A stretch of DNA of 64,000 bases. Origin: Hermatobates lingyangjiaoensis (Eukaryota > Arthropoda > Insecta > Hemiptera > Hermatobatidae). Of the stretch, positions 35,660-47,261 are shown piece by piece. Numbering within the stretch: position 1 is the stretch's first letter; each line of letters begins with the position of its first letter. The DNA lies in assembly GCA_026182355.1 (NCBI GenBank), contig JAPFBL010000003.1, forward strand, positions 372,001 to 436,000, given 5' to 3'. A program made the position numbers and the translations under genes. The notes beneath the pieces were generated by a model. That model made no database searches and had not been told where the DNA came from. It saw nothing but the letters and a program-made list of their open reading frames with translations.

Positions 35660-37535
35660 GTGAATACCACATAATAACTGATTACATTACCTTAGCATTA
35701 GCTTTTGCATTACAAAATTATCATTTTTTGTTCTGAAGTTCCTGAGAATTCGGATTGTATCCAATATTTTTATTATTTATAAAAATAGCAGCAACAATTA
35801 TAAAGATAAATTAGATAACAGGAACGGCTGTTAGAAAATAGTCACTTTTAATATCATTATTTCAGCGTAAAGAAATATGTGAGTAGTTTCTCTAAGCAAG
35901 GTTAGTGAAGCGATCACTTGTCCACTCAAATCGGACATCAAGAGTTGCTAAAGAACCAAAGCGAAGAAATGTTCCTCTAAATCGTTGCTCAAAAGGAACA
36001 GCGAAATCAGCTTTATAACGAAATGTGGAAACTGGGATCTTAACAATACACGTCAAGGCTGTCGCAACCTTCACCAAGACGTCACTTCATTACTGGCACT
36101 CTTCAAAACGGATTTTCATTAATTTCTCAAGTTACAAAATCAAAAGCAGACGACTTTGCTAATAATTAAGAAATCATTGCATAACGAAAAACTTTGGATC
36201 ATAACTGCGTTAGATGATACTCTATATTATATAACATATTTTGCTACAATTTGGAGAGCATGACATTTCAATGGTTTCTATAATGATTATTATTTAATAA
36301 TTAATTATTACTTATATTTTAATTAGAACAGGTGACTGATTGGGGTAAGTGCCATCACCTCCATCATAAAGCTGCTTTACTTGTCTTCTGGTGTTAATTA
36401 TACTTTATTTCTGTCCCAATTACATTAAAATATGAAAAAATACTTCTAGATGTTTCCTATATAAACATATACAACATAATTTATATTCTATTTAACGTTT
36501 AAAGTGTTCCTTCTATCGTACAATTAACGCAATACGTTAATACTATAACAATAAACTCCCTCCAAGTAGGGGTACTACTTTCGAAAAAAAAACTATAACA
36601 ATGGTATTAACAAAAAGAATAAGCTACTGTTGTATTTTTCAAATTGATAAATTTGGGCTTTGTCTCAAATAAACAGCACATATTTTGAGATGTGGCGGCA
36701 TCAGGTAAGTTCATTACTAAAAATTAATATCATATGGGAACAAGATCTTTTTTAAATACTTTCCGTAAGTAAATTGATCTGGTGGTGAAATATTTGGAAC
36801 TTTTATAATTTACTATAATATTCTTGTGTATTTATTGATTTTTTTTCTTTTAAGAGGTTCAAAGAGTGAGGGTGCTTGACTGAAATAAGATGATTGTAAT
36901 ATAAAATTGCTGAAACTGGTAGGTCCTAATTGGTGACGAAGTACTTAATACATGAAACTGAAGTTAATTATTTGATCACAATCTGTTACGATGGTATCAA
37001 GAAACAAGATTTCAACTCTGCTTAAATTCTACAATTATTTTTAAACAAAACATTTTTCCGTTCTTAAGCTGAAGAAAGTAATTTAATATTGTCTCACGTA
37101 TACCTCTACCGTCGCAGGGACAATACCTGCCTTAGTAAATTATGCAGATATCTGTGTATGGTTGGATTGATAACATCATATGGTATTAACGATACAGCTG
37201 ACTATTATTAAATATTGAACCATAAATGGCATACGTGAGAAGAGAATGCTGTGCTGTTTTGATACAACTTTAAAGAAAAGCATAATGCAGGGAGAAAACA
37301 AGAGTTATGCCTTTAGCAAACCGATAACTAAGAATGTTTCTTCGTTAAATCGACAAAACTGTTTGTTGAAAACAGTTCCACATGAATTGAAATAAATTGC
37401 AAGCAGAAAATATTACACTGATATGAGAATTATTACAAAGATTAGAGGCTGCGTTAGTGGTTTGTAAGAAATATTCAAAGAATGGTTGGTTAATGAAGTG
37501 GATAGACGATAGGAAGGTTATCAACTATGCTGTGT
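35660..37535. other. Non-coding stretch, nothing recognised
   Basis: AT-rich intronic DNA. No coding block was seen; the minus-strand frame at 35892-36077 has no splice borders or known motif. Confidence 0.45.
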
Positions 37536-37539
37536 ATTC

Positions 37540-37740
37540 GCTATCAGAGCAGCAGGGCAGGGGTGCTGATTGCTTGGTAATAGGAAAGTCCGACACGTGT
37601 GGTCCACAGTACAAAGACAGCCTCTGTCACCATAAATCGCAGACCCTCACACTATCAGCCTCCCTCCGGACGCAGTTCTACTTATCTAGGGATGAGCCGC
37701 CTCCCTCACCCTCTCTCTCCCAACACCCAACAACATTACT
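37540..37740. other. GC-rich island, unresolved
   Basis: A GC-rich patch with open frames on both strands. On the minus strand a frame reading VRREADSVRVCDL ends at a donor-like TATG|GTGACA (phase 2 exit, which would fit the next exon), but its entry phase does not fit the upstream candidate and its acceptor is poor. The plus strand reads DEPPPSPSLSQ in a Ser/Pro-rich context. It may be an alternative exon, an untranslated first exon or an old promoter. Confidence 0.2.
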
Positions 37741-37984
37741 TTATTTCACTTCAAACTACTCCTCTTTCGTTTTGTTTCCAATAACTTACTCTGCATTCTA
37801 GCTTGTTTACTACAGGCTATTAGAATTTTAGCTTCACGGAGATTACTACAATTACACTATTAATGTACAAGAAAAGCACTGCACCTTTTTCTGATGTTTT
37901 TTTTTAATGTCTAAACCGATCCCCTAGCGAGTGAAACGTCAGTAGTTTATCTGCTTTTTGTTTGATCGGTGATTCTATCGAATT

Positions 37985-38195
37985 GAGAGTCCTAAATTTT
38001 GCCTACATCAAGCGCATTTCGAGTAGGGATCTTTAACGAGTACCTGACATCGTACATGCTCGGAACCGACGGCTTAACGTCCTTTCTGAGGGAAGACGTA
38101 CTCAAATTTATTCAAATCGAGGACCTGATGGGGATCGAACCCTGGACTACCAGAACGGAGACGAGTACGTTAACCACTAAGCTAACCTGGCCCCT
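37985..38195 (-). repeat. tRNA-derived SINE, best copy
   Basis: Minus-oriented. The head reads GGTTAGCTTAGTGGTTAACG (A-box region) and, after about 30 nt, GGGTTCGATCCCC (B box), as in a tRNA gene. Those two boxes form an internal RNA polymerase III promoter. The body contains GGACGTTAAGCCGTCGGTTC, GATGTCAGGTACTCGTTAAA and CAAAATTTAGGACTCTC. The unit is about 210 bp, and related copies lie at 34.2 kb and 21.7-22.2 kb. It is too long and not foldable enough to be a tRNA gene. SINEs depend on a LINE partner; which one is not evident here. Confidence 0.8.
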
Positions 38196-38199
38196 TTTT

Positions 38200-38990
38200 T
38201 CTGAATTACTGAATGATAAAGTGAGAGAGGAGACATAGTGTTACTATTCCTGTAAAGATTATCAAACAAACATTTCTAGTCATAACTTTCGCAAATCTCT
38301 CTCTCACCCTTTCGCTCTCTAGTAAACCGGTATCACTAATGTTTTAAACATTTTCATTAGAGGGTAATAAATAAAACCTGCATTTAAGAATAAAGTTCAG
38401 CATAGTGATACAAGGCCCATGAGAGGCTAAAATTAATATTATCGAATAGAATAATAACAAGTAATTAATTATAAAAGTAAAATTTATTTTATAAAACAAT
38501 TTCATTGACGAGAGAATTATGTCTGATAGAATAATTAATAAATAAGTGACTTTGTTTGAAAGAATGCTTAAAGATAAAGAGTACAAAAGATGTGATAATA
38601 GTAATCATTCTTCAAATGAGAATTGTTTTATTTAGCAATTTTTTTTGGTCACTTATTTGATTGTTTTATTTGTTAAAACCAGTTTTGTTTTAATAAAACC
38701 ACACTTAAGAGATATATAATTTCTTACAATACTTAACTTTATTTGTCAAAAGTAGAATAGGATTAGAGACTTCATTCCAAGAAGATAATTTCACAGGAGT
38801 CACGCAAGTTGCTTTAGCATGATAGATTTTTATGGACTAACAAAATAACATCCACTGTCAGTAATATATTACAAAATAATGGAGACTATCTTCTATGTCA
38901 GATATGAAGTGACCTTAAAATAGATGAACGCCTTAGACCATTCCATTAAAATGAAGTGCCTTTAGTAGCTTTTCTAATACTCAGTGCGAG
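38200..38990. other. Non-coding stretch, nothing recognised
   Basis: AT-rich sequence between the SINE and the exon candidate at 39.0 kb. Confidence 0.45.
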
Positions 38991-39006
38991 GAGATGAGTA
39001 GTCTAC

Positions 39007-39100
39007 TCGCATTCACCTCCATGAGACTCTCTTAGTGGAATGCCGAATTGATTTCGAGCCATCCACAACTCTGCCTCGACATTTTCATCCTCGACAATAC
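39007..39100 (-). CDS. Candidate upstream exon of the supervillin-like gene
   Basis: A 94-nt minus-strand block, GC-richer than its flanks. Acceptor GAGTTGTCAG ends at 39101 and donor GCGA|GTAGAC at 39006. It enters in phase 1 and leaves in phase 2; the phase-2 exit matches the entry of the 32228-32364 exon and would give a Glu codon at the joint. The product IVEDENVEAELWMARNQF continues GIPLRESHGGEC, an acidic then mixed sequence. No family motif is visible, so its place in the gene rests on phase, strand and composition. An alternative donor (GGAG|GTGAAT) inside it is stronger but would break the phase. A perfect GTGAGT donor at 39240 nearby suggests another possible exon just upstream. Confidence 0.38.
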
Positions 39101-39259
39101 CTGACAACTCTCATCGTCGTCCTGCTTGACCTCGCCCTATAGACCTACTTCTATTGGACAAAGTGAAATCTCGTCCCCTCATTCTACACGTGCACTTCGC
39201 TCCTCAGAGACTGTCCTCCACGGCCCCTTGCTACACTCACAAGAGGACAGTGTATCCAA

Positions 39260-42200
39260 CGTGTGACACCATGCCTGTCACATAGTCGTGTTATTCTAAG
39301 TACAAGATAATACGAGTGTGTTGTCTTATGACAAAAACACGTGTTTGTGTCAAGGAAAGAACAAACTTGCACGATGAGTATCAAAAGATCTTAATTATAT
39401 AGAAAAGACAGTAATGTCACCTGACAGGCGGCCAAAGGACAAGTATTACAGTGGTCAAAAGATTATAAAGAACCAACGTAAGATCAAATCATCTAGAACA
39501 ATAAAGGAAAAAAAGAGATAAAATAAGAATACACGTATGTAAATATTCATAATTATTACACAATCTTGAAAAGTGATTGCAAAGGAAAACTTGACAGACA
39601 CACATATATTATTTGAATAACTACTGAGATTAAGATAAGAGAGATGGAATATTATCAGTAGAATCTAAAGAAGAGGTCATTGTCTTGACAGCCTTCTCAG
39701 TTATGTTTGTCAAGTTTCAATTCATTATCAACACAAATAACAATATTTCACTGAACCGTCAAGTTGCAGAATAAAATGGTCTCTTGAGTTTAAACCAGTC
39801 AATAACCAATGACGCTAAGCAAGTTATACTAACATATTACTTATATTAAAACAGCGGAAAATGATTAGTTTCTAGACATTATTATTCTGAAGCATTGTAT
39901 CAATTCTAAAGAGTTATTGATACAATTGTATCAATCAAATTGACATTTGTTTCAATTGTTTAATTTGTTTAAATAATTAAACTTTAAGATCAAAAATTGT
40001 GTTTGCTTCAAAGCTGAGAAGTACAACGCAAATTCAATAATTCTAACATAATTTTAATATATTAAGAAAACTGCAAAGAGTAGGCTGTCAATTTACATCC
40101 TTATCATCTGTTCTATATTTCCTGGGCATTAAAAGAGATATGAATTGTATAGGTATGCAATTTAAACATTATTCTTTATGTCACTACAAGAGTGTGTTGA
40201 TACAAGTTTTATGACTTTTGGCTTTGAGTAGATAGCAGTTAACATTAGACTCAGAAAACCACTATTACAGTAGAATATTACCACCCACGTTTGTTTGTGT
40301 TTGTCCCACATACGTTTAAGTTAGGGTAAATGCTATTCGATAGTGTATACTGAGTACAAACGGGGTTAATGAATTTATGTGACTTAGTAATGAACTTACA
40401 ATTGTAGGCAATCCATACGACTCCAAATTTCGATAAACACTAGACTGTCAAGTGACAAGTACTCTTTAAAAATATTTTAAATAAATTAAAATTAATTTAA
40501 ATTTTAAAGTAAAATATAAATTAGATAAGAAAAAACGTTGGACTCCATTATGTAGAGCCTAATAGGTAATCTAGCTGCAAATATCGCGATGGGCGTCTCA
40601 TAGGAAATGAGCCACACTTTCCAACCTAACAACAAGAAGAGGTTCTACCTATAAGGTGGGCGTTAGAAAAGTAAGTATTGCACGTACTTTATACTCAATT
40701 CCTCTTTGAATATCAGTAAAATTAAATTGACTATTCACGTGTTTGATAGTAAGCGAATTCACATTGAACTGAGTGCAGAACATCTTTCTTCACAAGTCTT
40801 TGTAAAGAATAACCATTAGGTATCTAATTTTACAGTTTAACATATCCTTAAAAGTTAAACTATAGCTAATAGCATATTAAAAATTTAACTAAAGTAAATT
40901 TATTATCATTATATTACATATTAATTATTAATATTATTAAAATAATATATATATATTAAAAATTATTAATAATGAACATTATATATCAATATAATTAATA
41001 ACGGTATATCTTAATAACATATTAACAAAGTTGCTGAAGTACATATAGTAATGAAAAGCTGAATAAACTTGTACTGTTGCATGTAATTTTAAAAATTTTC
41101 GTTAGAATGTAAAGAAAAAATAAATCAATGGTGTAAGACGCCTACAGTGAAACCGAACACTGTTTTATGGGAAAATATTTTTCCGTTATTAAAAACAATA
41201 ACGTTAAAAGTAAATGTTTTTACTTCTTAACAATATCAGCTTTCACTAACAATTACAATGCATAACATATTTACAAACATAATTTCTCTGTTAAAATTCA
41301 TAAATATAAAATAATTACTAACCATTCTCTATTTTTTTTAAGCAGTTGGCATTTTCAAGAGAATAATGACATACATTAAAGGTAAGGTAAAGATTGCGAT
41401 GTCAACTAATACTAGCATGTGGCGTAAAGGAGGCGTAAATGGTCACGGGGAGGCGTATGTAACCCAAGAGGACCATTCACAGGGTAAGACCAGTAGCTGG
41501 TAACAGTCCAGCAATGGTTACCACATATTGAAATAAATCATTAACTTTAAAATAAATATCAATAGTTGACAAAGCCTTCAGTGGATTTCTAAAAACAAAA
41601 TGAGTTAGTCTGTCATTATGTGAATACCAGTTTTTTTAAATACCTATTAAAAATACAAGATAGAACTACTATATACGTTCCAGGCATATTTGATATTTAT
41701 AAATAAAAGTCAGTTATCAGAATTTGGAAAAATTTAATTATAATTATATAAAAAAGCGTTGTCATTAACAAAAATATAGTGTACAAAAAAGTAAAATATT
41801 TCACGCAACCAAATCACACATCCCAATTTATTTAATATTTTAAACTTGTTGTTCTTTAACATTAGTATCATTCAATGTTATTTGTCATTCAAATGAAAAT
41901 GTGCGTGTATTGGAATGATAATATTAAAGATAAGCTGAAATAATTGGCAGAAGGACTAGTGAAAGTTATTTGGAAAAAAAATTCTTCAAAAGTTATATTT
42001 AGAAAATTAAAAGGTATCAACTATGAAGAACTTCAGTGACATTCAAACAATTTAAACAAACTTTCGGCGTATAATACCGGCAACAGAATAGTAGAGGAAG
42101 TACTGTAATGTTGTGCCTCAGCAGAGCACATAAAACGGAAATGTCGATACATATAATCGTATTACGATCGTTGTATGAACAATGAAAAATATCTTTTCTG

Positions 42201-42960
42201 CAATCTGTAACATTTATGAAAGCGAGGAATGAAATGATACGAGTATATTGAAGATATAAGGAAATCGATTAATTATTGTGAAATAAATTTATTTATACAG
42301 TTATTATCAGAAGAATGATAATGTTGTGTTTGCGAAGATGTTATCAGGTAGAAGTGGTTTAGATAGATACGAGGATGCGATCACCAATATTCAACACACA
42401 ACACAATTAGGAAACAAATTATTGCCTTATTATGACTGGGCTCTTCATATGAAACAATCAAATAATACTGGTAATTAAAATTAGAAATATAGATAAAATG
42501 TCAATTAGTTAAAACTGGTAAATTGAAACTTCAAAAGAACGTTTAGTAAGATCAATACAGGGGATAGTGGATGTATTCTATGGTTAGTGACTGACACGAA
42601 GGGAGATCTAACTGCATCACTGTGACTAATAAGGATTCCTCTGAGTCGTTAAGAGAATTGAAACAGTCCATCGAATTAGCAAAGCGTGTGAAATTCAAAA
42701 CCCGCAGCCATTTACATGTTTTACGAAGAAGCATTATGGTTCTCGTTACCGATTGTAATATAAGCATCATTACTAGGTCATTGCTTTCATTAATTGTACA
42801 GCGTATATGACGCCAGAAAGAATAGGAACGAACCTAAACACATCATGGCTGAGTATTTATAAGTTTTACATTTATAAATTTAAATATCGAAGCAGTTAGC
42901 AGTTAAATATTTTATATTTTTGTTATCCTTCAAAAATCTGGGTACAATATTTGAAAAGTG
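39260..42960. other. Long non-coding stretch, nothing recognised
   Basis: AT-rich intron-like DNA, with no recognisable repeat, RNA gene or splice-bounded exon. Overlapping frames on both strands at 42552-42810 lack motifs and splice sites. Confidence 0.45.
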
Positions 42961-42970
42961 GTTCTGAACT

Positions 42971-42997
42971 CATTTAACGGCATGTGTTTAAACTAGG

Positions 42998-43000
<3 letters not shown>
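42971..43000 (+). repeat. Flanking direct repeat of the PLE-A pair (left)
   Basis: CATTTAACGGCATGTGTTTA then AACTAGGATA, running into (AT)n. The same sequence with two changes is at 46810-46839, directly outside the other end of the PLE-A pair. It is read as a target-site duplication. Confidence 0.75.

Positions 43001-43087
<87 letters not shown>
43001..43087. repeat. Long (AT)n microsatellite
   Basis: About 85 bp of nearly pure TA dinucleotides with one GT interruption, between the flanking direct repeat and the 3' end of PLE-A copy 1. The longest (AT)n tract in the window. Confidence 0.92.
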
Positions 43088-43088
<1 letters not shown>

Positions 43089-43125
43089 ACAGATTCAATA
43101 ATATATCGACCGTTTGATAGAATAG

Positions 43126-45303
43126 GTGTGTTCTCTAATCGGGGTTCGGTCAATTTTCCAGGATAAAAAATCAAACTCTCGTTGCCAACGTTTCGGTTTT
43201 ATTTAAAACCTTTTTCATAGGCCTACAAACAAAGGATAATAAGAAATCACATATCAACATCAAACAAATACACAATATGAAAATGGATTGTTACAACTCA
43301 TGAATATTACAAGCAGAAATATTTCAGAGATACATAAAACAATATTACTTACAGAAGTAAGAATTTTTTAACTAAGAAAATGAAATTTACATTATTTAAA
43401 GGAACAACAATGTTAGCCGGACAAAACCTTCGACTAGACTAATAAGATAACATTACAAATAACCTCAACACTGTTCACTCAAGGGAACTAAATAAATCAA
43501 ATTTCACTAAACCTCAGCACAACACTCCAGAATAAATATTACTTAAATTAGTAATATCACTTCTATGATTAATCGAACTTAGATCCTTTTTAATATATAA
43601 CATCTCAAGTGTCTTCCTTCTTTGCTCATCTTTTTCTTTTTCTATTATAGTTGTATCTTCAAAATCGAACGTGTGACCTTCGTTTATTGCATGCCCAGCT
43701 AAGGCTGTTGCGTTACTTTTATTTGTTCTTATGGAATAATTATGTTGGTACAACCTTTCTTTGAGAAAACGACTAGTTTCACCATAGTAACACTTGTCAC
43801 AGTCTTTACATTTGATGGCATAAATGAGGTTACTTTGTAACTCCTTCGGTATTTTTTCTTTCAAATTTGAAAATAAAGATTTATTTTTTCTTTTATTATA
43901 AAATGCCAGTGTAACTTCAGGTACGTTTCGTTTGAACACTTTTCTAATTGATTGTGATAAAGCCCTCAACATAAGGAAATTTGAAATACTTCCTATTTAT
44001 AACTTCCAGTTCAGCATGATCTTCATTTGAATGTGCTGGTTGCTGTCTTAAATATCTTAACCAATATCGTTCAACTAAGTTCTTCGGATAACAATTTTTC
44101 TGTAACAATAATTTCACCCTTTTCTTATTTTCATTTAGAAAACATGGACTACTTATTTCAATAACTTTTTTAACCAAATTTTGGACGCAATTTAATTTTT
44201 GGTTTATAGCATGAGAAGAATGGTAGTTCAGGATTCTTGCAGCACTGGTAGGTTTTTTAAACCAATCCGTTAAGATATTGCCATTTTCACCTCTTATAAC
44301 TTTCACATCTAAGAATGGCAGATTTCCATCTTTCTCTACTTCACAAGTGAATTGTAGACGATTATGAAAAGAATTAAATATATTTAATACATTCTCTTCT
44401 TCTCCCTTTTCAGTAATTACAAACAAATCGTCCACATATAATTTAATAAATTTCACCTTCGTACCTAATTTATTGATACTGTTTTCCAATAGTTCAATCA
44501 TAACTATATTTGCGAGAACTGGTGAAATTGGTGATCCCATTGGTAATCCATATTTTTGTTTATAAATAGTACCATCAAAGGTGAAATACCTTGCTTCACA
44601 TATAAGGTCCAGTATAGAAAGGAAAACCTTTTTCGACATTCCAACCTGTGAACTAATCTTATTCCACTGTTTATTTACTAAATCAAATGCTAGATCTAAA
44701 GGTATATTAGTAAACAACGACTGAACATCTAGTGAAATCATAATTACGTCATCACTTAGTATTTGATTTGAAAGGGCTTGTTTGAATTCTAATGAATTTT
44801 TTACATTCAATTCATTCTTGTTAGTAATGTAACTAAGATATTTCTCTATATATTTAGACAGTTCATAAGTTGGACTTCCAATGAACGACACGATAGGACG
44901 GAGAGGAAAACCTGGCTTGTGTAGCTTCACTAAACCATATATTCTTGGTGCTATTCCATTGTAAGATTTTAATTTCGAAGCTTGACGTAGATCTATACAT
45001 AGTGTCTTCTTCAGTTCATCAACTATCTTGTTTACTTTATTTCGTAATGTTGATGAAGGATCTCTTCTTGTGATTGAATATGTTTCACTATCTTCTAAGA
45101 GAGTTTTCATTTTTTCTTTATACTCTTCTTTTTTGATTATCACAGTATTACCAGATTTGTCACTTTTACAAACCACAATTTCTCTATGTTCTCTTAAAAA
45201 CTTATAAGTTTTCTTATAGCAACTTTCTATACATGCATTTTGCCTTTTTAATCGATTTGAAAAATTATTTAATCGGTTTCCGTGGTTTGTAATTATATTT
45301 CAC
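43126..45303 (-). mobile_element. PLE-A copy 1 (5'-truncated Penelope-like element)
   Basis: Minus-oriented copy running from the junction with copy 2 (about 45303) through the coding region, a 3' untranslated region of about 300 bp and the 3' terminus. The terminus holds GTAGGCCTATGAAAAAGG, AAAACCGAAACGTTGGCAAC and ends GAGAACACACCTAT next to (AT)n. It pairs with copy 2 as an inverted repeat of about 1.47 kb. A head-to-head copy with one partner further truncated is a known form for Penelope-like insertions. Near identity with copy 2 suggests both arrived together and recently. Confidence 0.88.
43514..45303 (-). pseudogene. PLE-A reverse transcriptase / GIY-YIG endonuclease, one frameshift
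   Basis: Open from the truncation point near 45303 (no start codon of its own) to about 43944, then continuing in another frame to a TGA at 43514. One extra base in an A run at 43959-43961 relative to copy 2 breaks the frame. The first part is a reverse transcriptase: VCKSDKSGNTVI, RIYGLVKLHKPGFPLRPIVS, SLDVQSLFTNIPLD, LPMGSPISPVLAN, and the catalytic FIKLYVDD with YVDD at 44427-44438. The second part is the endonuclease: IYAIKCKDCDKCYYGETSR, then LKERLYQH, AGHAINEGHTFDF and an LEMLYI Glu motif. The Cys cluster before the GIY-YIG-type core is typical of Penelope-type enzymes, which prime reverse transcription at nicked DNA. The N-terminal leader is missing, so even without the frameshift this copy would be incomplete. 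Confidence 0.9.
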
Positions 45304-46782
45304 CTTTGAAAGGTATTTCACCTTTGATGGTACTATTTATAAACAAAAATATGGATTACCAATGGGATCACCAATTTCACCAGTTCTCGCAAATATAGTT
45401 ATGATTGAACTATTGGAAAACAGTATCAATAAATTAGGTACGAAGGTGAAATTTATTAAATTATATGTGGACGATTTGTTTGTAATTATTGAAAAGGGAG
45501 AAGAAGAGAATGTATTAAATATATTTAATTCTTTTCATAATCGTCTACAATTCACTTGTGAAGTAGAGAAAGATGGAAATCTGCCATTCTTAGATGTGAA
45601 AGTTATAAGAGGTGAAAATGGCAATATCTTAACGGATTGGTTTAAAAAACCTACCAGTGCTGCAAGAATCCTGAACTACCATTCTTCTCATGCTATAAAC
45701 CAAAAATTAAATTGCGTCCAAAATTTGGTTAAAAAAGTTATTGAAATAAGTAGTCCATGTTTTCTAAATGAAAATAAGAAAAGGGTGAAATTATTGTTAC
45801 AGAAAAATTGTTATCCGAAGAACTTAGTTGAACGATATTGGTTAAGATATTTAAGACAGCAACCAGCACATTCAAATGAAGATCATGCTGAACTGGAAGT
45901 TATAAATAGGAAGTATTTCAAATTTCCTTATGTTGAGGGCTTATCACAATCAATTAGAAAAGTGTTCAAACGAAACGTACCTGAAGTTACACTGGCATTT
46001 TATAATAAAAGAAAAAATAAATCTTTATTTTCAAATTTGAAAGAAAAAATACCGAAGGAGTTACAAAGTAACCTCATTTATGCCATCAAATGTAAAGACT
46101 GTGACAAGTGTTACTATGGTGAAACTAGTCGTTTTCTCAAAGAAAGGTTGTACCAACATAATTATTCCATAAGAACAAATAAAAGTAACGCAACAGCCTT
46201 AGCTGGGCATGCAATAAACGAAGGTCACACGTTCGATTTTGAAGATGCAACTATAATAGAAAAAGAAAAAGATGAGCAAAGAAGGAAGACACTTGAGATG
46301 TTATATATTAAAAAGGATCTAAGTTCGATTAATCATAGAAGTGATATTACTAATTTAAGTAATATTTATTCTGGAGTGTTGTGCTGAGGTTTAGTGAAAT
46401 TTGATTTATTTAGTTCCCTTGAGTGAACAGTGTTGAGGTTATTTGTAATGTTATCTTATTAGTCTAGTCGAAGGTTTTGTCCGGCTAACATTGTTGTTCC
46501 TTTAAATAATGTAAATTTCATTTTCTTAGTTAAAAAATTCTTACTTCTGTAAGTAATATTGTTTTATGTATCTCTGAAATATTTCTGCTTGTAATATTCA
46601 TGAGTTGTAACAATCCATTTTCATATTGTGTATTTGTTTGATGTTGATATATGATTTCTTATTATCCTTTGTTTGTAGGCCTATGAAAAAGGTTTTAAAT
46701 AAAACCGAAACGTTGGCAACGAGAGTTTGATTTTTTATCCTGGAAAATTGACCGAACCCCGATTAGAGAACACACCTATATA
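45304..46782 (+). mobile_element. PLE-A copy 2 (inverted, more truncated partner)
   Basis: Plus-oriented. It starts at TTTGAAAGGTATTTCACC, inside the reverse transcriptase gene, and runs through the same 3' untranslated region and terminus (GAAACGTTGGCAACGAG, CCTGGAAAATTGACCGAACC, GAGAACACACCTATAT). The joint with copy 1 lies in the small palindrome ACCTTTGAAAGGT. The 3' ends of both copies point outwards. Confidence 0.88.
45308..46387 (+). CDS. PLE-A partial RT / GIY-YIG endonuclease, uninterrupted frame
   Basis: Open frame from the junction to a TGA at 46385-46387, about 360 codons; the first usable ATG is at 45362. It contains the second half of the reverse transcriptase from KYFTFDGTIYKQKYGLPMG and FIKLYVDD onward, then the entire endonuclease domain, in frame where copy 1 is broken. 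Differences from copy 1 are few (for example IIEKGEE for ITEKGEE, EDATII for EDTTII). The palm of the reverse transcriptase is cut, so reverse transcription from this protein is unlikely, but the endonuclease (Cys cluster, YYGET, RFLKER, QH and the Glu in LEMLYI) looks intact. Whether it is transcribed is unknown; no promoter is visible at the joint. Confidence 0.85.
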   Translation, partial: ERYFTFDGTIYKQKYGLPMGSPISPVLANIVMIELLENSINKLGTKVKFIKLYVDDLFVIIEKGEEENVLNIFNSFHNRLQFTCEVEKDGNLPFLDVKVIRGENGNILTDWFKKPTSAARILNYHSSHAINQKLNCVQNLVKKVIEISSPCFLNENKKRVKLLLQKNCYPKNLVERYWLRYLRQQPAHSNEDHAELEVINRKYFKFPYVEGLSQSIRKVFKRNVPEVTLAFYNKRKNKSLFSNLKEKIPKELQSNLIYAIKCKDCDKCYYGETSRFLKERLYQHNYSIRTNKSNATALAGHAINEGHTFDFEDATIIEKEKDEQRRKTLEMLYIKKDLSSINHRSDITNLSNIYSGVLC

Positions 46783-46809
46783 TATATAATATATACATGT
46801 AATATAATA

Positions 46810-46841
46810 CATTTAACGGCAAGTATTTAAACTAGGATATA
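46810..46841 (+). repeat. Flanking direct repeat of the PLE-A pair (right)
   Basis: CATTTAACGGCAAGTATTTA then AACTAGGATA, followed by (AT)n, matching 42971-43000 at 28 of 30 positions. Its place just outside the PLE-A pair makes it the partner of a target-site duplication of at least 30 bp. Confidence 0.75.
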
Positions 46842-46854
46842 TATATTTATATAT

Positions 46855-47230
46855 ATATATTAAAGATTTCACATAAACACGTGAAATAACAATGTATGAT
46901 CAAACAACAATATGAAATGGGAAAACAAGACTCTGATCTTTCAACCGTAACAATCGGTCTTCGCCAGAAACTAAAACCAAATGAAGCACTAGATGCAGAA
47001 AACATCTGGTGAGGGGTTGAGAAGAGTGGGAGGGAAGAGTGGTATTTTAAAAGAGTGAAAGCGCAGGAAAGGACAAATGTCAAGAGAGGGATGTTTTGGG
47101 GAAACAAAGGAGTACAGTAAGAAAGAGTAAAAAACTATCCGCTAGCTGTCAACCCTCTTAGAAGAGGCTATTACCCTCGTAACGAAAGTATCAAATTTGA
47201 AGGGACCGTTACTAATTTTTATAATATTTG
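46855..47230 (-). mobile_element. PLE-C copy, 3' region
   Basis: Minus-oriented. Reading down from 47230 there is a short open tail (FDTFVTRVIASSKRVDS and a stop), a C/T-rich 3' untranslated region, a module with GGCGAAGACCGATTGTTACG, and the PLE-C terminus to GTGAAATCTTTA at 46857. This is the only PLE-C copy here that reaches beyond its terminal unit. The minus-strand frame at 46847-47107 is untranslated region, not a gene. Confidence 0.68.
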
Positions 47231-47261
47231 ATCTATTACATTTAATTAGAGACTTTTCAAT

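Noticed and set aside
38130..38195. A tRNA gene on the minus strand
   Set aside because: A and B boxes are present, but the flanks do not pair as an acceptor stem and the sequence continues into a repeated SINE body.
39241..39384. Minus-strand frame with a perfect GTGAGT donor at 39240
   Set aside because: The only acceptor nearby gives a 34-nt exon, and the frame is Cys/Arg-rich without family features; it also competes with the better candidate at 39007-39100.
42974..43174. Frame encoding repeated Tyr-Ile
   Set aside because: It is the translation of the (AT)n microsatellite.
45362..46387. Treating the 341-codon frame as a complete gene beginning at its first ATG
   Set aside because: The frame is open upstream to the junction at about 45308 and matches the middle of the copy-1 reverse transcriptase, so the ATG (in LPMGSP) is internal and the copy is 5'-truncated.
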